A DNA stretch of 37,086 bases from an uncultured Spirochaetota bacterium (GTDB lineage: Bacteria > Spirochaetota > Spirochaetia > Treponematales > Rectinemataceae), in assembly GCA_903821875.1 (NCBI GenBank), contig CAIJMU010000054.1:1-37086 (forward strand), written 5' to 3'. Numbering within the stretch: the stretch's first letter is position 1; each line of letters begins with the position of its first letter. A program made the position numbers and the translations under genes. Of this stretch, positions 24,132-32,392 are shown piece by piece. The notes beneath the pieces are model-generated. The model did no database searches, was not told the DNA's origin, and saw only the letters and a program-made list of their open reading frames with translations.

Positions 24132-26513
24132 CTACTCCAGTATCGTCGGGTCGGGAGCTACGGTCTCCTCGGCAGCAGCCTGGGCTGCCGGCGCCGCTGC
24201 CGGCGCCGCTGCCGGCGAAATGGCCGCTACCTTGCCTGCCGCCGGTATCGGCGTCCCTGCACCGGAGGAGCGGATGACTGTGCTGCCATCCTCCGACTTG
24301 ATGAACCAGGGCACGTCGTCGTATCGGGCGACGTTGTTCCAGAAGGTCATGCCGAGGTTCTGGCCGGAGATCACCCCCGCGACCTCGCGTGCGACGTAGT
24401 CGGGATTGTAGTATTTCCGGTCGTAGCTCACGCCCATGTAGAAGGCCTGCACGTAGGGCCGGACTATGGTGCGGCCTCGGGCGATGTGGGCGTTCCGGAG
24501 CGAGCCGAGCTTGTAGATGCGTCCGGGACGCTCGATGGCGGGAGCCTGGGCCAGGAAGCCCTGCTCGAAGTGCGAGGGGTAGAACATCGGGCAGATGACA
24601 TCCACGTACTTCGTGAGGGTCTCCACGTCCTGGCCGGTGCGGGCACCAGAGCGGTACCAGCCATTGGCGCCGTAGATGTCGATGCTGATGGGCGCGGCGA
24701 TCCGGCTCCGTGCGAAGGCCAGGAAGGAGGTGATGGCGCTCTCCCGGTCCATGCCCGCGTCCTTCCAGCGGTAGGATGCGTCGCCGAGGTTCGCGCCGTC
24801 GGTGGGAAAGCGTATGTAGTCGAACTGGACCTCGTCGAAGCCGCGCGCGACAATCTCGTTGGCGATGGCGACATTGTAGGCCCAGACATCCTCGCTGTAG
24901 GGGTCCACCCAATATTCTTCATAGTACTGACGAACCGGAGCAGCCGGGGCCTGGCCAGCCACCGGATCGGGTTTGACCATGCGCCAGCCCTGCCAGGGCC
25001 TCTTCCCCGCGGCATCCCATACGGCGAAGCGCGAGCCTGCTGCGGCCGCGAGGACCTGGTCCTTGAACACCGGGATGCGCGCCACGAGCCAGATGCCACG
25101 GGCGTGCGCCTCCGACACCACGGCTTCCACGTCCATGGGGTTCACGTGTCGGGAGTAAGACTTGACAATTGGGTCCTTCGGGGCGTAGCGGAGCTTGCCA
25201 TAGTCGTCCTTGAGGTCGACCACGAGGGAGTTGAGGCCCTTGTCCCTGATGAGGTTCAGGTATTTCGTGCGGCTGACCGGATTCACTATGTAGCCTGCCT
25301 GGAAATAGAGGGAATCCTTGCCCGCCGCCTCCTTCCGCACTCCGGCGTTCCTGTCGGAGGCGAGGAGCCAGAGCTCGGAGAGGCCCGTGGTGGCGCCGCC
25401 CTCGTTCCAGGCAGCAGAGAGGAGCCCGCGCGTGGCGAAGGCCGACCCGAGGGCGCCGGCCAGGGCGTTGGCAGCGCTGTCGGCAGCGGCATCGCCGGCC
25501 GAAGAGATGCGCATGACAGACCCTGAGGTTACGAAGCGGACCGAGCCGTCAGTCAGTGGGGCGAGGGACTCGGCCGTCCCGAAGTCCCGGCCGTCGTCAT
25601 AGGCCTGCGCAAAGGGGATCTGGCCCCCCTCCGAGCGGAATACCTTGCATTGGTACGAGTTGCCTGCCCAGAGCCTTCCGCCCGGCACCCACGCGAGGTC
25701 GGCTACCTCGTCGGTGGTCTTCATCGTTGGCATCGTGAACAGGCCCTTGTCCGCCTGGACCCAGCCCGTCCTGGCTGCGAGCCGCTTTGCGAAGAGGCCC
25801 TTGATGGGGTGGGCAGCCCAGACTGCGGCCTCACCGCTTCCTGGCATCGGGGCGAGGGCGACGCACTTCAAGCCAGTCGTCGGCGAGGGGCTGCCCAGAT
25901 TCGACCAGGTTGTCCCCGAATCACGCGAGAGCCAGACCTCGTCCTTCGTGCAGGTCACGAGGGTCAAGCCTGTCGGATCGCACTCGAGGTCCTTGAGATC
26001 CATGACCTCCCGGGTGAAGACCTTCTGGCCTCCCACGATGTCCTTGTAGGTCTTGAAGGGCAGGCCGGGGCTTCGGTCCGAAAAGCTGCCGAGATCGGAG
26101 CTGTAGAAGATTCCCTTCGAGGTGAGGATGTACCAACCCTGCCCTTGTGCCGGATGGATGATCTTGCGCGCTTCTCCACCCGTCCAGAGTTCCCGGGTCG
26201 TTGCAGCGGCGACCGAGTGAAGGAAGAGCCCCTCGCGGGTTCCGACGAGGAGTTCACCCGCGGCCAGTCCCGCCCCGGATTCTAGGTCTGGCAGGGCAGG
26301 TCGCGGCTCCGGTGGCCTCTGGGTAGCTGCGGCCGTAGGCGCTCCCCCCATGGCAACTCCCGCAGCCCCGCCAGAAGACCCAGCCGCGGTCTTGGCACGT
26401 TGGTCGACCGCGAAGGCTAAGGCTATGGCAAGGCCCGAGGCAAGGAGGGCCAGGAAAACAAGGCGAAGAAGGCGCGGTCTCATTCGTACTCCGGGGCGGT
26501 CGTAGTCGTTCAT
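24132..26513 (-). CDS. Exported putative glycoside hydrolase (DUF4015) with a BNR-like propeller region
   Basis: In this 793-residue protein an N-terminal signal anchor (about 14-36) is followed by a low-complexity Ala/Gly/Pro stretch. Next comes a region of about 300 residues that looks like a sensor or binding propeller, with an Asp-box LSRDSGTTW at 195-203. From about residue 400 a TIM-barrel domain of the putative glycoside hydrolase type begins: NPMDVEAVVSEAHARGIWLV, then GFDEVQFDYIRFPTDG with acidic strand ends (about 552-569), ISIDIYGANGWY and VDVICPMFYPSHFEQGF. A repetitive Ala/Pro tail ends it. The start overlaps the PrsW-like stop (ATGA); ATG 26483, with GGAG upstream and right at the signal peptide, is an alternative. 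Substrate unknown. Confidence 0.85.
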   Translation of the reverse strand: MNDYDRPGVRMRPRLLRLVFLALLASGLAIALAFAVDQRAKTAAGSSGGAAGVAMGGAPTAAATQRPPEPRPALPDLESGAGLAAGELLVGTREGLFLHSVAAATTRELWTGGEARKIIHPAQGQGWYILTSKGIFYSSDLGSFSDRSPGLPFKTYKDIVGGQKVFTREVMDLKDLECDPTGLTLVTCTKDEVWLSRDSGTTWSNLGSPSPTTGLKCVALAPMPGSGEAAVWAAHPIKGLFAKRLAARTGWVQADKGLFTMPTMKTTDEVADLAWVPGGRLWAGNSYQCKVFRSEGGQIPFAQAYDDGRDFGTAESLAPLTDGSVRFVTSGSVMRISSAGDAAADSAANALAGALGSAFATRGLLSAAWNEGGATTGLSELWLLASDRNAGVRKEAAGKDSLYFQAGYIVNPVSRTKYLNLIRDKGLNSLVVDLKDDYGKLRYAPKDPIVKSYSRHVNPMDVEAVVSEAHARGIWLVARIPVFKDQVLAAAAGSRFAVWDAAGKRPWQGWRMVKPDPVAGQAPAAPVRQYYEEYWVDPYSEDVWAYNVAIANEIVARGFDEVQFDYIRFPTDGANLGDASYRWKDAGMDRESAITSFLAFARSRIAAPISIDIYGANGWYRSGARTGQDVETLTKYVDVICPMFYPSHFEQGFLAQAPAIERPGRIYKLGSLRNAHIARGRTIVRPYVQAFYMGVSYDRKYYNPDYVAREVAGVISGQNLGMTFWNNVARYDDVPWFIKSEDGSTVIRSSGAGTPIPAAGKVAAISPAAAPAAAPAAQAAAEETVAPDPTILE

Positions 26514-27268
26514 CGCAGATGGTCGTTATCAGTATCGGCGTCTGTGGCACAGTGTCCATCGAAGCTTTTCGCCAATGCGAAGCGTCGTCGGAGGGCAAGG
26601 GCCCCGAGGGCGAGGAGGGGGAGCACCAGGAGGGCTCCGAAGCCGCCCTGGAGAAGCAGGAAGTCGTATAAGCCATGAGTGCCGACCGCGATGGCGAGCC
26701 CGGCCTTCCATCCGCCTTGCGGCAGGCTGCCGGGCAGTGCGCCGGGTAGGCCTGCTGCCTCCACACCGAGCTGCGCCTGGCGGCTTCGGAGGCGCCCGAC
26801 ACCGAGCTGGTAGCCCATGAGCCCCGTTGCGATCGCGTGCAGCGGTACTGCCGTCAAGGATCGCGCCAGGAGCAGTTCGGGCCTGTTCCAGGTGTAGAGG
26901 AAATTCTCGACAATCGCGAAACCGAGGCTGAGCGCGATTGCATAGACCATGCCGTCGGCCACCTCGTCGAACTCGGGCCGTGAGTCCAGGAAACGCTTCA
27001 GGAATGCGAGCTTGACGCCTTCCTCGACGAGGGCTGCGACGATAAAAGCCTGCACGAGAGTTGAGCCAAGGCTCGTCCCTTCGGGCAAGACGAGGCTGAA
27101 AGCTCCTTCGATGAGCCCCGCCGGCAGGACCGTGAGCAAGCCGAGGGCGAGGGCTCTCCCGACCAAGCCGATGGGCTCGGGCCGTTTTCGGTCGAGAACC
27201 AGTATCCAGGCCAGGATAGGCAGTGCGGGAATGGCGGCTAGGGCTAGGCCGCCTGCGAGTTCGAACAT
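26510..27268 (-). CDS. PrsW-family intramembrane metalloprotease
   Basis: The 252-residue polytopic protein (about seven helices) has the PrsW/CPBP-like motifs ALVEEGVKLAFLKRF (EE-x-x-K), GFAIVENFLY, VPLHAIATGLMGY and THGLYDFLLL, whose glutamates and histidines form the membrane metal site. PrsW of Bacillus cleaves an anti-sigma factor, so a role in signalling is possible; a link to the membrane anti-sigma at 4351-4851 is only speculation. No ribosome site precedes ATG 27268; a TATCAT lies 7 bases upstream. The stop overlaps the start of the DUF4015 gene, so these two are an operon. malQ lies 54 bp upstream on the same strand. Confidence 0.88.
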   Translation of the reverse strand: MFELAGGLALAAIPALPILAWILVLDRKRPEPIGLVGRALALGLLTVLPAGLIEGAFSLVLPEGTSLGSTLVQAFIVAALVEEGVKLAFLKRFLDSRPEFDEVADGMVYAIALSLGFAIVENFLYTWNRPELLLARSLTAVPLHAIATGLMGYQLGVGRLRSRQAQLGVEAAGLPGALPGSLPQGGWKAGLAIAVGTHGLYDFLLLQGGFGALLVLPLLALGALALRRRFALAKSFDGHCATDADTDNDHLR

Positions 27269-27275
27269 CGCGCCA

Positions 27276-27306
27276 ATGATACCCTGCTCGCCGGCCCGGA
27301 GTTCAA
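27276..27306 (-). promoter_or_regulatory. Possible promoter of the PrsW gene, leaderless geometry
   Basis: On the minus strand TTGAAC (27306-27301), a long 19-base spacer and TATCAT (27281-27276), then 7 bases to the ATG. The spacer is unfavourable, so this is weaker than the cyclase, vapB and brnT cases. Confidence 0.35.
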
Positions 27307-27322
27307 GCCCGCGGGCAGGAGC

Positions 27323-28879
27323 CTAGCGGAGTCCCTTTCCCCTGCGGTAGAGGCGCGAGAGTTCCGCAAGCCCCGCAGTGACTTCTTTCGAGAAGGCGCC
27401 GGATTTCATTCGCCAGCTCCAGTTGCCGCCGAGGGTCGAGGGTGTGTTCATCCGCGCCTGAGCGCCGAGGCCCAGGATGTCCTGCATCGGCGCAATGGCC
27501 CAGGCGGCAACCGACTTCCAGGCTTCCCTGACGAGGGCACGGATCCTGTCTTCCGGACGGTAGCCCAGATAGCAGTCGATATAGTTCCGCTCACCCGGGC
27601 TCGACTTGTCCAGCCAGCCGCCGAGGGTGTCATTGTCGTGGGTGCCCGTATAGACGACTGTCTGTTCGACATAATTGTGAGGAAGAAAGGAGTTTTCCGG
27701 GTTGAAGGAGGTTCCGCTCTCGTTGGCGTCGAAGGCGAACTCGAGGACCCTCATTCCCGGTAGCCTCGAACTGTCGCGAAGCGCACGCACCTCATCGGTG
27801 ATGAGGCCCAGGTCCTCGGCGACGATCGGTGCCGAGGGTCCGAAGGCTTCCCTGAGCTGCGCGAAGAGGGCCTCCCCCGGTGCCTTGCGCCATTCCCCCT
27901 TTCTCGCGGTCTTCTCGCCGTAGGGTACCGCCCAGAAGGCCTCGAAGCCGCGGAAGTGGTCGATGCGCACTGCGTCCGAGACCTCCAGGGCCGCGCGGAT
28001 GCGCTTGACCCACCAGGCAAAGCCCTCATCCCGGTGTGCATCCCAGTCGTAGAGGGGGTTACCCCAGAGCTGTCCATCGGCCGAAAAGTAGTCGGGAGGC
28101 ACGCCGGCGACCACGGTCGGCATCGCCTCGGCGTCGAGGAGGAAGAGCCCACGGTTGGCCCACACGTCGGCTGAGTCGAGGGCCACAAAGATCGGGATAT
28201 CCCCGATGACGAGGATTCCTGCATCATTGGCGGCCTTCTTGACCCGGCACCACTGCTCGAAAAAGAGAAACTGGAGTACCTGCACCCTCTCGATGGCCGC
28301 CGCGCGATTCGCGCGCTCGCGCGACAGCGCGAGGGGATCTCGCAGGGCGAGATCCCGTGGCCACCAGTTGCACCAGAGATCGCCGAAGCGGCCCGCTGCC
28401 ACCGAGCTGGCGTCGTATTCTGCCTTGATTGCCATGAAGAGCGCATATTCGGGAAGCCACCAGCCGTTTCCTGCGACAAAGAGCTCGTATTCCGAGCGTC
28501 TCGCCCGGGACGCGCCTGAGAGGAAGGCTCCCGCCGCCCTTTCGAGGAGGGGTTTTTTCCAGGCGATGAGGGGTCCGAAATCGACCTTTTCAGGGTCGAC
28601 AGGAAAGGGCGGAACGATATCCCTGCGTTCCAGGAGTCCCTCTTCGGCGATGAGTTCAAGCGAAATCAGGAGGTCATTTCCTGCAAAGGTCGAAAAAGCT
28701 GCATAGGGGGAGTCCCCGTAGCCTGTGGGGCCGAGGGGAAGAGTCTGCCACAGCCCCTGACCGGATGCGGCCAGGCCTGCGACAAATTCAAAGGCGGCAG
28801 GCCCAAGCTCGCCTATACCGCCAGGTCCGGGAAGCGAGCTGGGATGCAGCAGTATTCCCGAACTTCGATTCATGTGCAT
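27323..28879 (-). CDS. malQ: 4-alpha-glucanotransferase (amylomaltase), GH77
   Basis: The 518-residue cytosolic enzyme disproportionates maltodextrins, releasing glucose and making longer chains for GlgP. Visible GH77 features: the N-terminal SGILLHPSSLPGPGGIGELG, LPLGPTGYGDSPY, the nucleophile in RIDHFRGF (D307), the acid/base in AEDLGLITDEV (E355) and the third acid in TGTHDND (D415). ATG 28879 has GGAGG 5 bases upstream; a second ATG two codons later is possible. A strong promoter with the TAAACCGGTTTA operator between -35 and -10 lies upstream (28901-28929), shared in sequence with glgP. Together with GlgP and the ROK kinase it completes maltodextrin use. Confidence 0.96.
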   Translation of the reverse strand: MHMNRSSGILLHPSSLPGPGGIGELGPAAFEFVAGLAASGQGLWQTLPLGPTGYGDSPYAAFSTFAGNDLLISLELIAEEGLLERRDIVPPFPVDPEKVDFGPLIAWKKPLLERAAGAFLSGASRARRSEYELFVAGNGWWLPEYALFMAIKAEYDASSVAAGRFGDLWCNWWPRDLALRDPLALSRERANRAAAIERVQVLQFLFFEQWCRVKKAANDAGILVIGDIPIFVALDSADVWANRGLFLLDAEAMPTVVAGVPPDYFSADGQLWGNPLYDWDAHRDEGFAWWVKRIRAALEVSDAVRIDHFRGFEAFWAVPYGEKTARKGEWRKAPGEALFAQLREAFGPSAPIVAEDLGLITDEVRALRDSSRLPGMRVLEFAFDANESGTSFNPENSFLPHNYVEQTVVYTGTHDNDTLGGWLDKSSPGERNYIDCYLGYRPEDRIRALVREAWKSVAAWAIAPMQDILGLGAQARMNTPSTLGGNWSWRMKSGAFSKEVTAGLAELSRLYRRGKGLR

Positions 28880-28900
28880 GGATACCTCCGTGCTGTAGAA

Positions 28901-28929
28901 AGTATATGTATTGTAAACCGGTTTAGCAA
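28901..28929 (-). promoter_or_regulatory. malQ promoter
   Basis: On the minus strand TTGCTA (28929-28924), 17 bases, TATACT (28906-28901). The operator 28914-28925 fills the spacer, an arrangement in which a bound repressor blocks polymerase. Confidence 0.75.
28914..28925. promoter_or_regulatory. LacI/GalR-type operator in the malQ promoter (TAAACCGGTTTA)
   Basis: Same perfect 12-bp palindrome as at 617-628 upstream of glgP; the match extends to 13 bases (CTAAACCGGTTTA) in gene orientation. The rest of the 221-bp gap to the next gene shows no other clear signal. Confidence 0.7.
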
Positions 28930-29100
28930 TAACAATTGTCGCCCAAAAGGGGCTAAGCCTCTTTTGGAAAAGCGCTTCTGCCCAGGCTTGGGAATAGTTT
29001 CGGGCTTTTGATTCGCCCCAGACCTGGCGCTGCTTATTCCGTAGACGGATTCTTCGCCACGGACTAGTGTATGGCATCGTTCTATTCAGGAGGTTTTCCA

Positions 29101-30630
29101 ATGAAGCGATTGCTTGGGATCACCATGATTCTCGCCCTCATGGTCGCGGGTTTCGGGTTTGCGCAAACCGTGCCGCCACTCAAGGGCGATGTCGCCATCA
29201 CAATTCTCCATACCAACGACATGCATTCCCATGGGCTTCCCTCGGCCTCCGAGATCGGTTACCCCCGGATCGCCGGATATGCCGCCGATCTCAAGGCCCA
29301 GGGAAAGAACGTGCTTCTCCTCGACGCCGGAGACACGCTCCACGGCATGCCCTGGGCCAATCTCGAGAAGGGCAGTCCAGTCGTCAATCTCATGAACCTG
29401 AGCGGCTATGCTGCCATGACAACCGGCAACCACGATTACAACTACGGAGTGGACCGGCTCATCGAGCTCTGGAAGACGATGAACTTCCCCATCCTGGCCG
29501 CCAATGTCTACCGGAATGGCGAGCCCCTCTTTGACGCCTACAAGATCAGGGGTGTCGGAGGGGTCCGCGTTGCCATCATCGGTGTCGCCAGCCCGGAAAC
29601 CCTCTACAAGGCCGACCCGTCCGGGCTCAAGGGGGTGGTCTTCGAGAATCCGGTCAGCACGGTCTACAGGCTGATCAACGGCGAGCTCTGGGGAAGGTAT
29701 GACGTCCTCATCGTCCTGTCCCACCTGGGCATCGATACCTCCTCGAATCCGACAAGCCTCACCCTGGCCAAGGCCTGCCCCGAGATCAACCTGATCATCG
29801 ACGGACACAGCCATTCCAGCCTCCAGCAGGAAATCACGAACAACACGACCGGAGTCATGATCGTCAGCGCCGATTCCCTGGGCGTGACCCTCGGCCGCGT
29901 CGACATCCTGGTGAACGCGAAGCGCTCCGTCGTTTCCGTGATCCCGCAGAGCGTCAATCTCGTGAACACCCCCGCCATGCCTTCAGAGCCTGCCGTCAAG
30001 GCTGCCGCTGACGGCATCGCCAAGGCCCAGGAAGGGGCCCTCAGCGCGGTCGTCGGTACTACCGCCATCGAACTCGTCGGCAAGCGCGAGATCGTGCGCA
30101 AGGAAGAGTCCAACCTCGGCCGCCTCATCGCCAACGGGATGCTCCTTACCACCGGTGCCGACATCGCCCTCATGAACGGCGGCGGCATCCGTGAAAGCAT
30201 CCCCGCCGGCAACATCACGAAAAAGCAGGTCTACACGGTACTTCCCTTCGGCAACTACCTCTGGACCACCGTGATCAGCGGCGCCGACCTCAAGGCCGTT
30301 CTCGAGAATGGCGTCTCGAAGCTCCCTGCCATCGATGGCCGCTATCCCCACCTCGCAGGGGCCAGCTTTACCTTCGATGCCTCCAAGCCCGTGGGCAGCC
30401 GCGTCCTGACCATGACCGTCAAGGGCAAGCAGGTCTTCGCCGACGGCAAGTTCGCCGACGAGAAGGCCAAGTACAATTTCTGTACGCTCAACTTCGAGAT
30501 GGGCGGAGGCGACGAGTACAACATGCTCAAGGGTCGCCAGTACAAGGAATTCCCCCTCGATGCCGACTCCTTCATGGCCTATGTCGCCAAGCTCGGCACC
30601 ATCACCGAGGATAACATCGTTCTTAAATAA
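29101..30630 (+). CDS. Exported 5'-nucleotidase (UshA family), second paralogue
   Basis: The 509-residue protein has a signal peptide at residues 1-21 (ending FGFA). The metallophosphoesterase domain shows TILHTNDMHSHG, LLDAGDTLHGM, TTGNHDYNYG, VLSHLG and IDGHSHS. The C-terminal nucleotide-binding domain shows MNGGGIRESIPAG, VYTVLPFGNYLWT and a TFDASKP motif close to the consensus for purine-ring binding. It is nearer to classical UshA in size than the paralogue at 5734-7590. It would hydrolyse nucleotides and perhaps UDP-sugars outside the cytoplasm. ATG 29101 has AGGAGG upstream; the frame runs back to 29071. It is monocistronic, ending at a strong hairpin. Confidence 0.93.
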   Translation: MKRLLGITMILALMVAGFGFAQTVPPLKGDVAITILHTNDMHSHGLPSASEIGYPRIAGYAADLKAQGKNVLLLDAGDTLHGMPWANLEKGSPVVNLMNLSGYAAMTTGNHDYNYGVDRLIELWKTMNFPILAANVYRNGEPLFDAYKIRGVGGVRVAIIGVASPETLYKADPSGLKGVVFENPVSTVYRLINGELWGRYDVLIVLSHLGIDTSSNPTSLTLAKACPEINLIIDGHSHSSLQQEITNNTTGVMIVSADSLGVTLGRVDILVNAKRSVVSVIPQSVNLVNTPAMPSEPAVKAAADGIAKAQEGALSAVVGTTAIELVGKREIVRKEESNLGRLIANGMLLTTGADIALMNGGGIRESIPAGNITKKQVYTVLPFGNYLWTTVISGADLKAVLENGVSKLPAIDGRYPHLAGASFTFDASKPVGSRVLTMTVKGKQVFADGKFADEKAKYNFCTLNFEMGGGDEYNMLKGRQYKEFPLDADSFMAYVAKLGTITEDNIVLK

Positions 30631-30649
30631 ACGTATATTTTGCAATAAG

Positions 30650-30684
30650 GCAGAGGCCGCTCGGGATGACCGGGCGGCCTCTGC
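30650..30684. terminator. Strong hairpin between convergent genes
   Basis: 15-bp stem (30650-30664 / 30670-30684) with one T.G wobble and loop GATGA, between the 5'-nucleotidase and ppx/gppA stops. Followed by AATTT on the plus strand and TTATT on the minus strand, so it probably serves both. Confidence 0.8.
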
Positions 30685-30724
30685 AATTTCCTGGCAAGGT
30701 CGCGTATCGGATACTGCAGCCGCT

Positions 30725-32392
30725 TCAGGCCAGCACAGGCTCCATGCCGAACACGTCCTCGAACATGTCGCCCTTCTCGCCCAGCGACAGGCGCTCGAGG
30801 GAGAGGTCGGGCGAGGGGCCGCCGTCCTTGCCGCTGACACGGATGACGAGCCTGTCCTCGCGGCGTTCCACGGCGACAGCCGAAACACGCTGGTCATGGC
30901 CGCGGTCGAGGGCGTCGGCGATCCTGAGCATCGCGGCGAGCTTGCGCACCACCGTGCGGTCTTCGCGGGAGAGTGCGATGTAGTTGACGTGGGTGTTGGT
31001 AGGCTGGCCCTTCCTGTGGTAGCGCGCAACGTTGGCGACAACGGCCGACTCGTTGAGCGACAGTCCGAATATCTCCGAATTCTGGATGATGTATTCGGAA
31101 TGCTTGTGGTGTCCCGAGGTGCGGATGAAGGTGCCGATATCGTGGAGGATGCCCGCCACCTCGAGGAGGAGGCGCTCCCTGGCTCCGAGGCCGTGCTCCC
31201 GCCTGAGCGCTTCGAAAAGGCCGAGGGCGAGGGTGGCGACCTGGAGGGCGTGGTCCTCGTCGAAGTGGAACTTCCGGCCCAGTGATATGGCGCTTGCAGT
31301 GATCTGGCGGTGCATCTCTTCCTCGTGCTCGGGATCGGGGCCCGTGGCCAGGGTGTGGAGGAGGCCCTCGCGGATGGAGACCGAGGGAACGATTACCTGC
31401 TCTGCGCCGGTGCGCTCGAGGAAGAGTCGCTGGATCGTCAATCCGGAACCCAGGCTCTCGGCGTCGGACCAGGAGACACCGAGGCGCGCGACCGCCTCCT
31501 CGGTGCTGAGCGCGCCTATCTCCTCGACAAAGCGCACGTAGTCGTCACGGGGCACGATGGAATACTGCTCGGCGCGCTCGGTGGCCCTTCGGGCGGCCGC
31601 GAGCCGGGCATCGGAACCAATTACGATGAATGTCTTGATGCCCTCGAGGGAGAGCTCCTCGTCGAGGAGGTCGCAGGCTGTCCGGACGTTGTCCTCGAGG
31701 AACTGGCGCAGCGAGGCGGCCACCTGCCCCGTGCCCCGCACGAACTCGTCGATCCTGACGGTGCCGATCCTGAGCGAGTGGGAGGCTACCATCCTTCCAC
31801 GCCGCAGCAGCATGATCTCGGTGGAGCCGCCGCCGACCTCGAGGATCAGGGCGTTGGCCCGCGTGAGGATCCTCCGCTCGTCTGACAGCGCGTGGACCAC
31901 GGCGAGGTACATCAGGTGGTTTTCCTCGAGGTCCTCGATGATGTCCACGTGGAATCCGGTCTGGAGTGCGACCCGGTCGATGAAGGTGTCGCGGTTGCCC
32001 GCCTCGCGGAGGGCACTGGTGGCCACGACGCGGGCTTCGGCGGGGCCTATTCCGTAGCCGCGAAGGAGTTCCTTGAAGCCTGCGAGGATGGCGATGCACT
32101 CCCGCGTGACCTCGCGGCTTACGACACCGTTGGTAAAGACGTCCCTGCCAACGCGGCTCGGTTTGCCTGCGTGGTCAAGGACGCGGTAGTCGCCACCCTC
32201 GTCGACGGAGGCGATGAGGAGCCTGATGCCCGTGGAACCGAGCTCGATGACTGCGACGACCCGCTCGCCGCCCTTTCCTGCCCGAGTGGCCGTCTCGGCT
32301 TTGGCCGCCGCAGTTGTCGCCGCGGTTGTCGCCGCGGTTGTCGCCGCGGGATGGTCTGAATCGTGATTGGGTACGGCTGCGTCCGCGCTCAT
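30725..32392 (-). CDS. Ppx/GppA phosphatase with C-terminal HD domain
   Basis: The 555-residue protein has an actin-like Ppx/GppA domain at about residues 45-345, with the phosphate motifs VIELGSTGIRLLIASV and ILEVGGGSTEIMLL. A C-terminal HD-type domain (about 365-520) includes GILHDIGTFI and HHKHSEYII. It hydrolyses inorganic polyphosphate and/or pppGpp; sequence alone does not decide between them. The first 40 residues are a disordered Ala/Thr tract, partly encoded by a 12-bp tandem repeat, so the true start could lie further in. ATG 32392 overlaps the ROK kinase stop (ATGA), which supports it and indicates coupling of the two genes. Confidence 0.9.
   Translation of the reverse strand: MSADAAVPNHDSDHPAATTAATTAATTAAAKAETATRAGKGGERVVAVIELGSTGIRLLIASVDEGGDYRVLDHAGKPSRVGRDVFTNGVVSREVTRECIAILAGFKELLRGYGIGPAEARVVATSALREAGNRDTFIDRVALQTGFHVDIIEDLEENHLMYLAVVHALSDERRILTRANALILEVGGGSTEIMLLRRGRMVASHSLRIGTVRIDEFVRGTGQVAASLRQFLEDNVRTACDLLDEELSLEGIKTFIVIGSDARLAAARRATERAEQYSIVPRDDYVRFVEEIGALSTEEAVARLGVSWSDAESLGSGLTIQRLFLERTGAEQVIVPSVSIREGLLHTLATGPDPEHEEEMHRQITASAISLGRKFHFDEDHALQVATLALGLFEALRREHGLGARERLLLEVAGILHDIGTFIRTSGHHKHSEYIIQNSEIFGLSLNESAVVANVARYHRKGQPTNTHVNYIALSREDRTVVRKLAAMLRIADALDRGHDQRVSAVAVERREDRLVIRVSGKDGGPSPDLSLERLSLGEKGDMFEDVFGMEPVLA
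32313..32348. repeat. 12-bp tandem repeat, three copies
   Basis: GTTGTCGCCGCG three times in exact tandem (32313-32348). In the Ppx/GppA frame each unit encodes a four-residue Ala/Thr block, so copy-number change would not shift the frame. Confidence 0.9.

Noticed and set aside
24081-25526. Plus-strand open frame of 481 residues opposite the DUF4015 gene
   Set aside because: Arg/Asp/Gly/Val-rich shadow frame with no recognisable domain or ribosome site.
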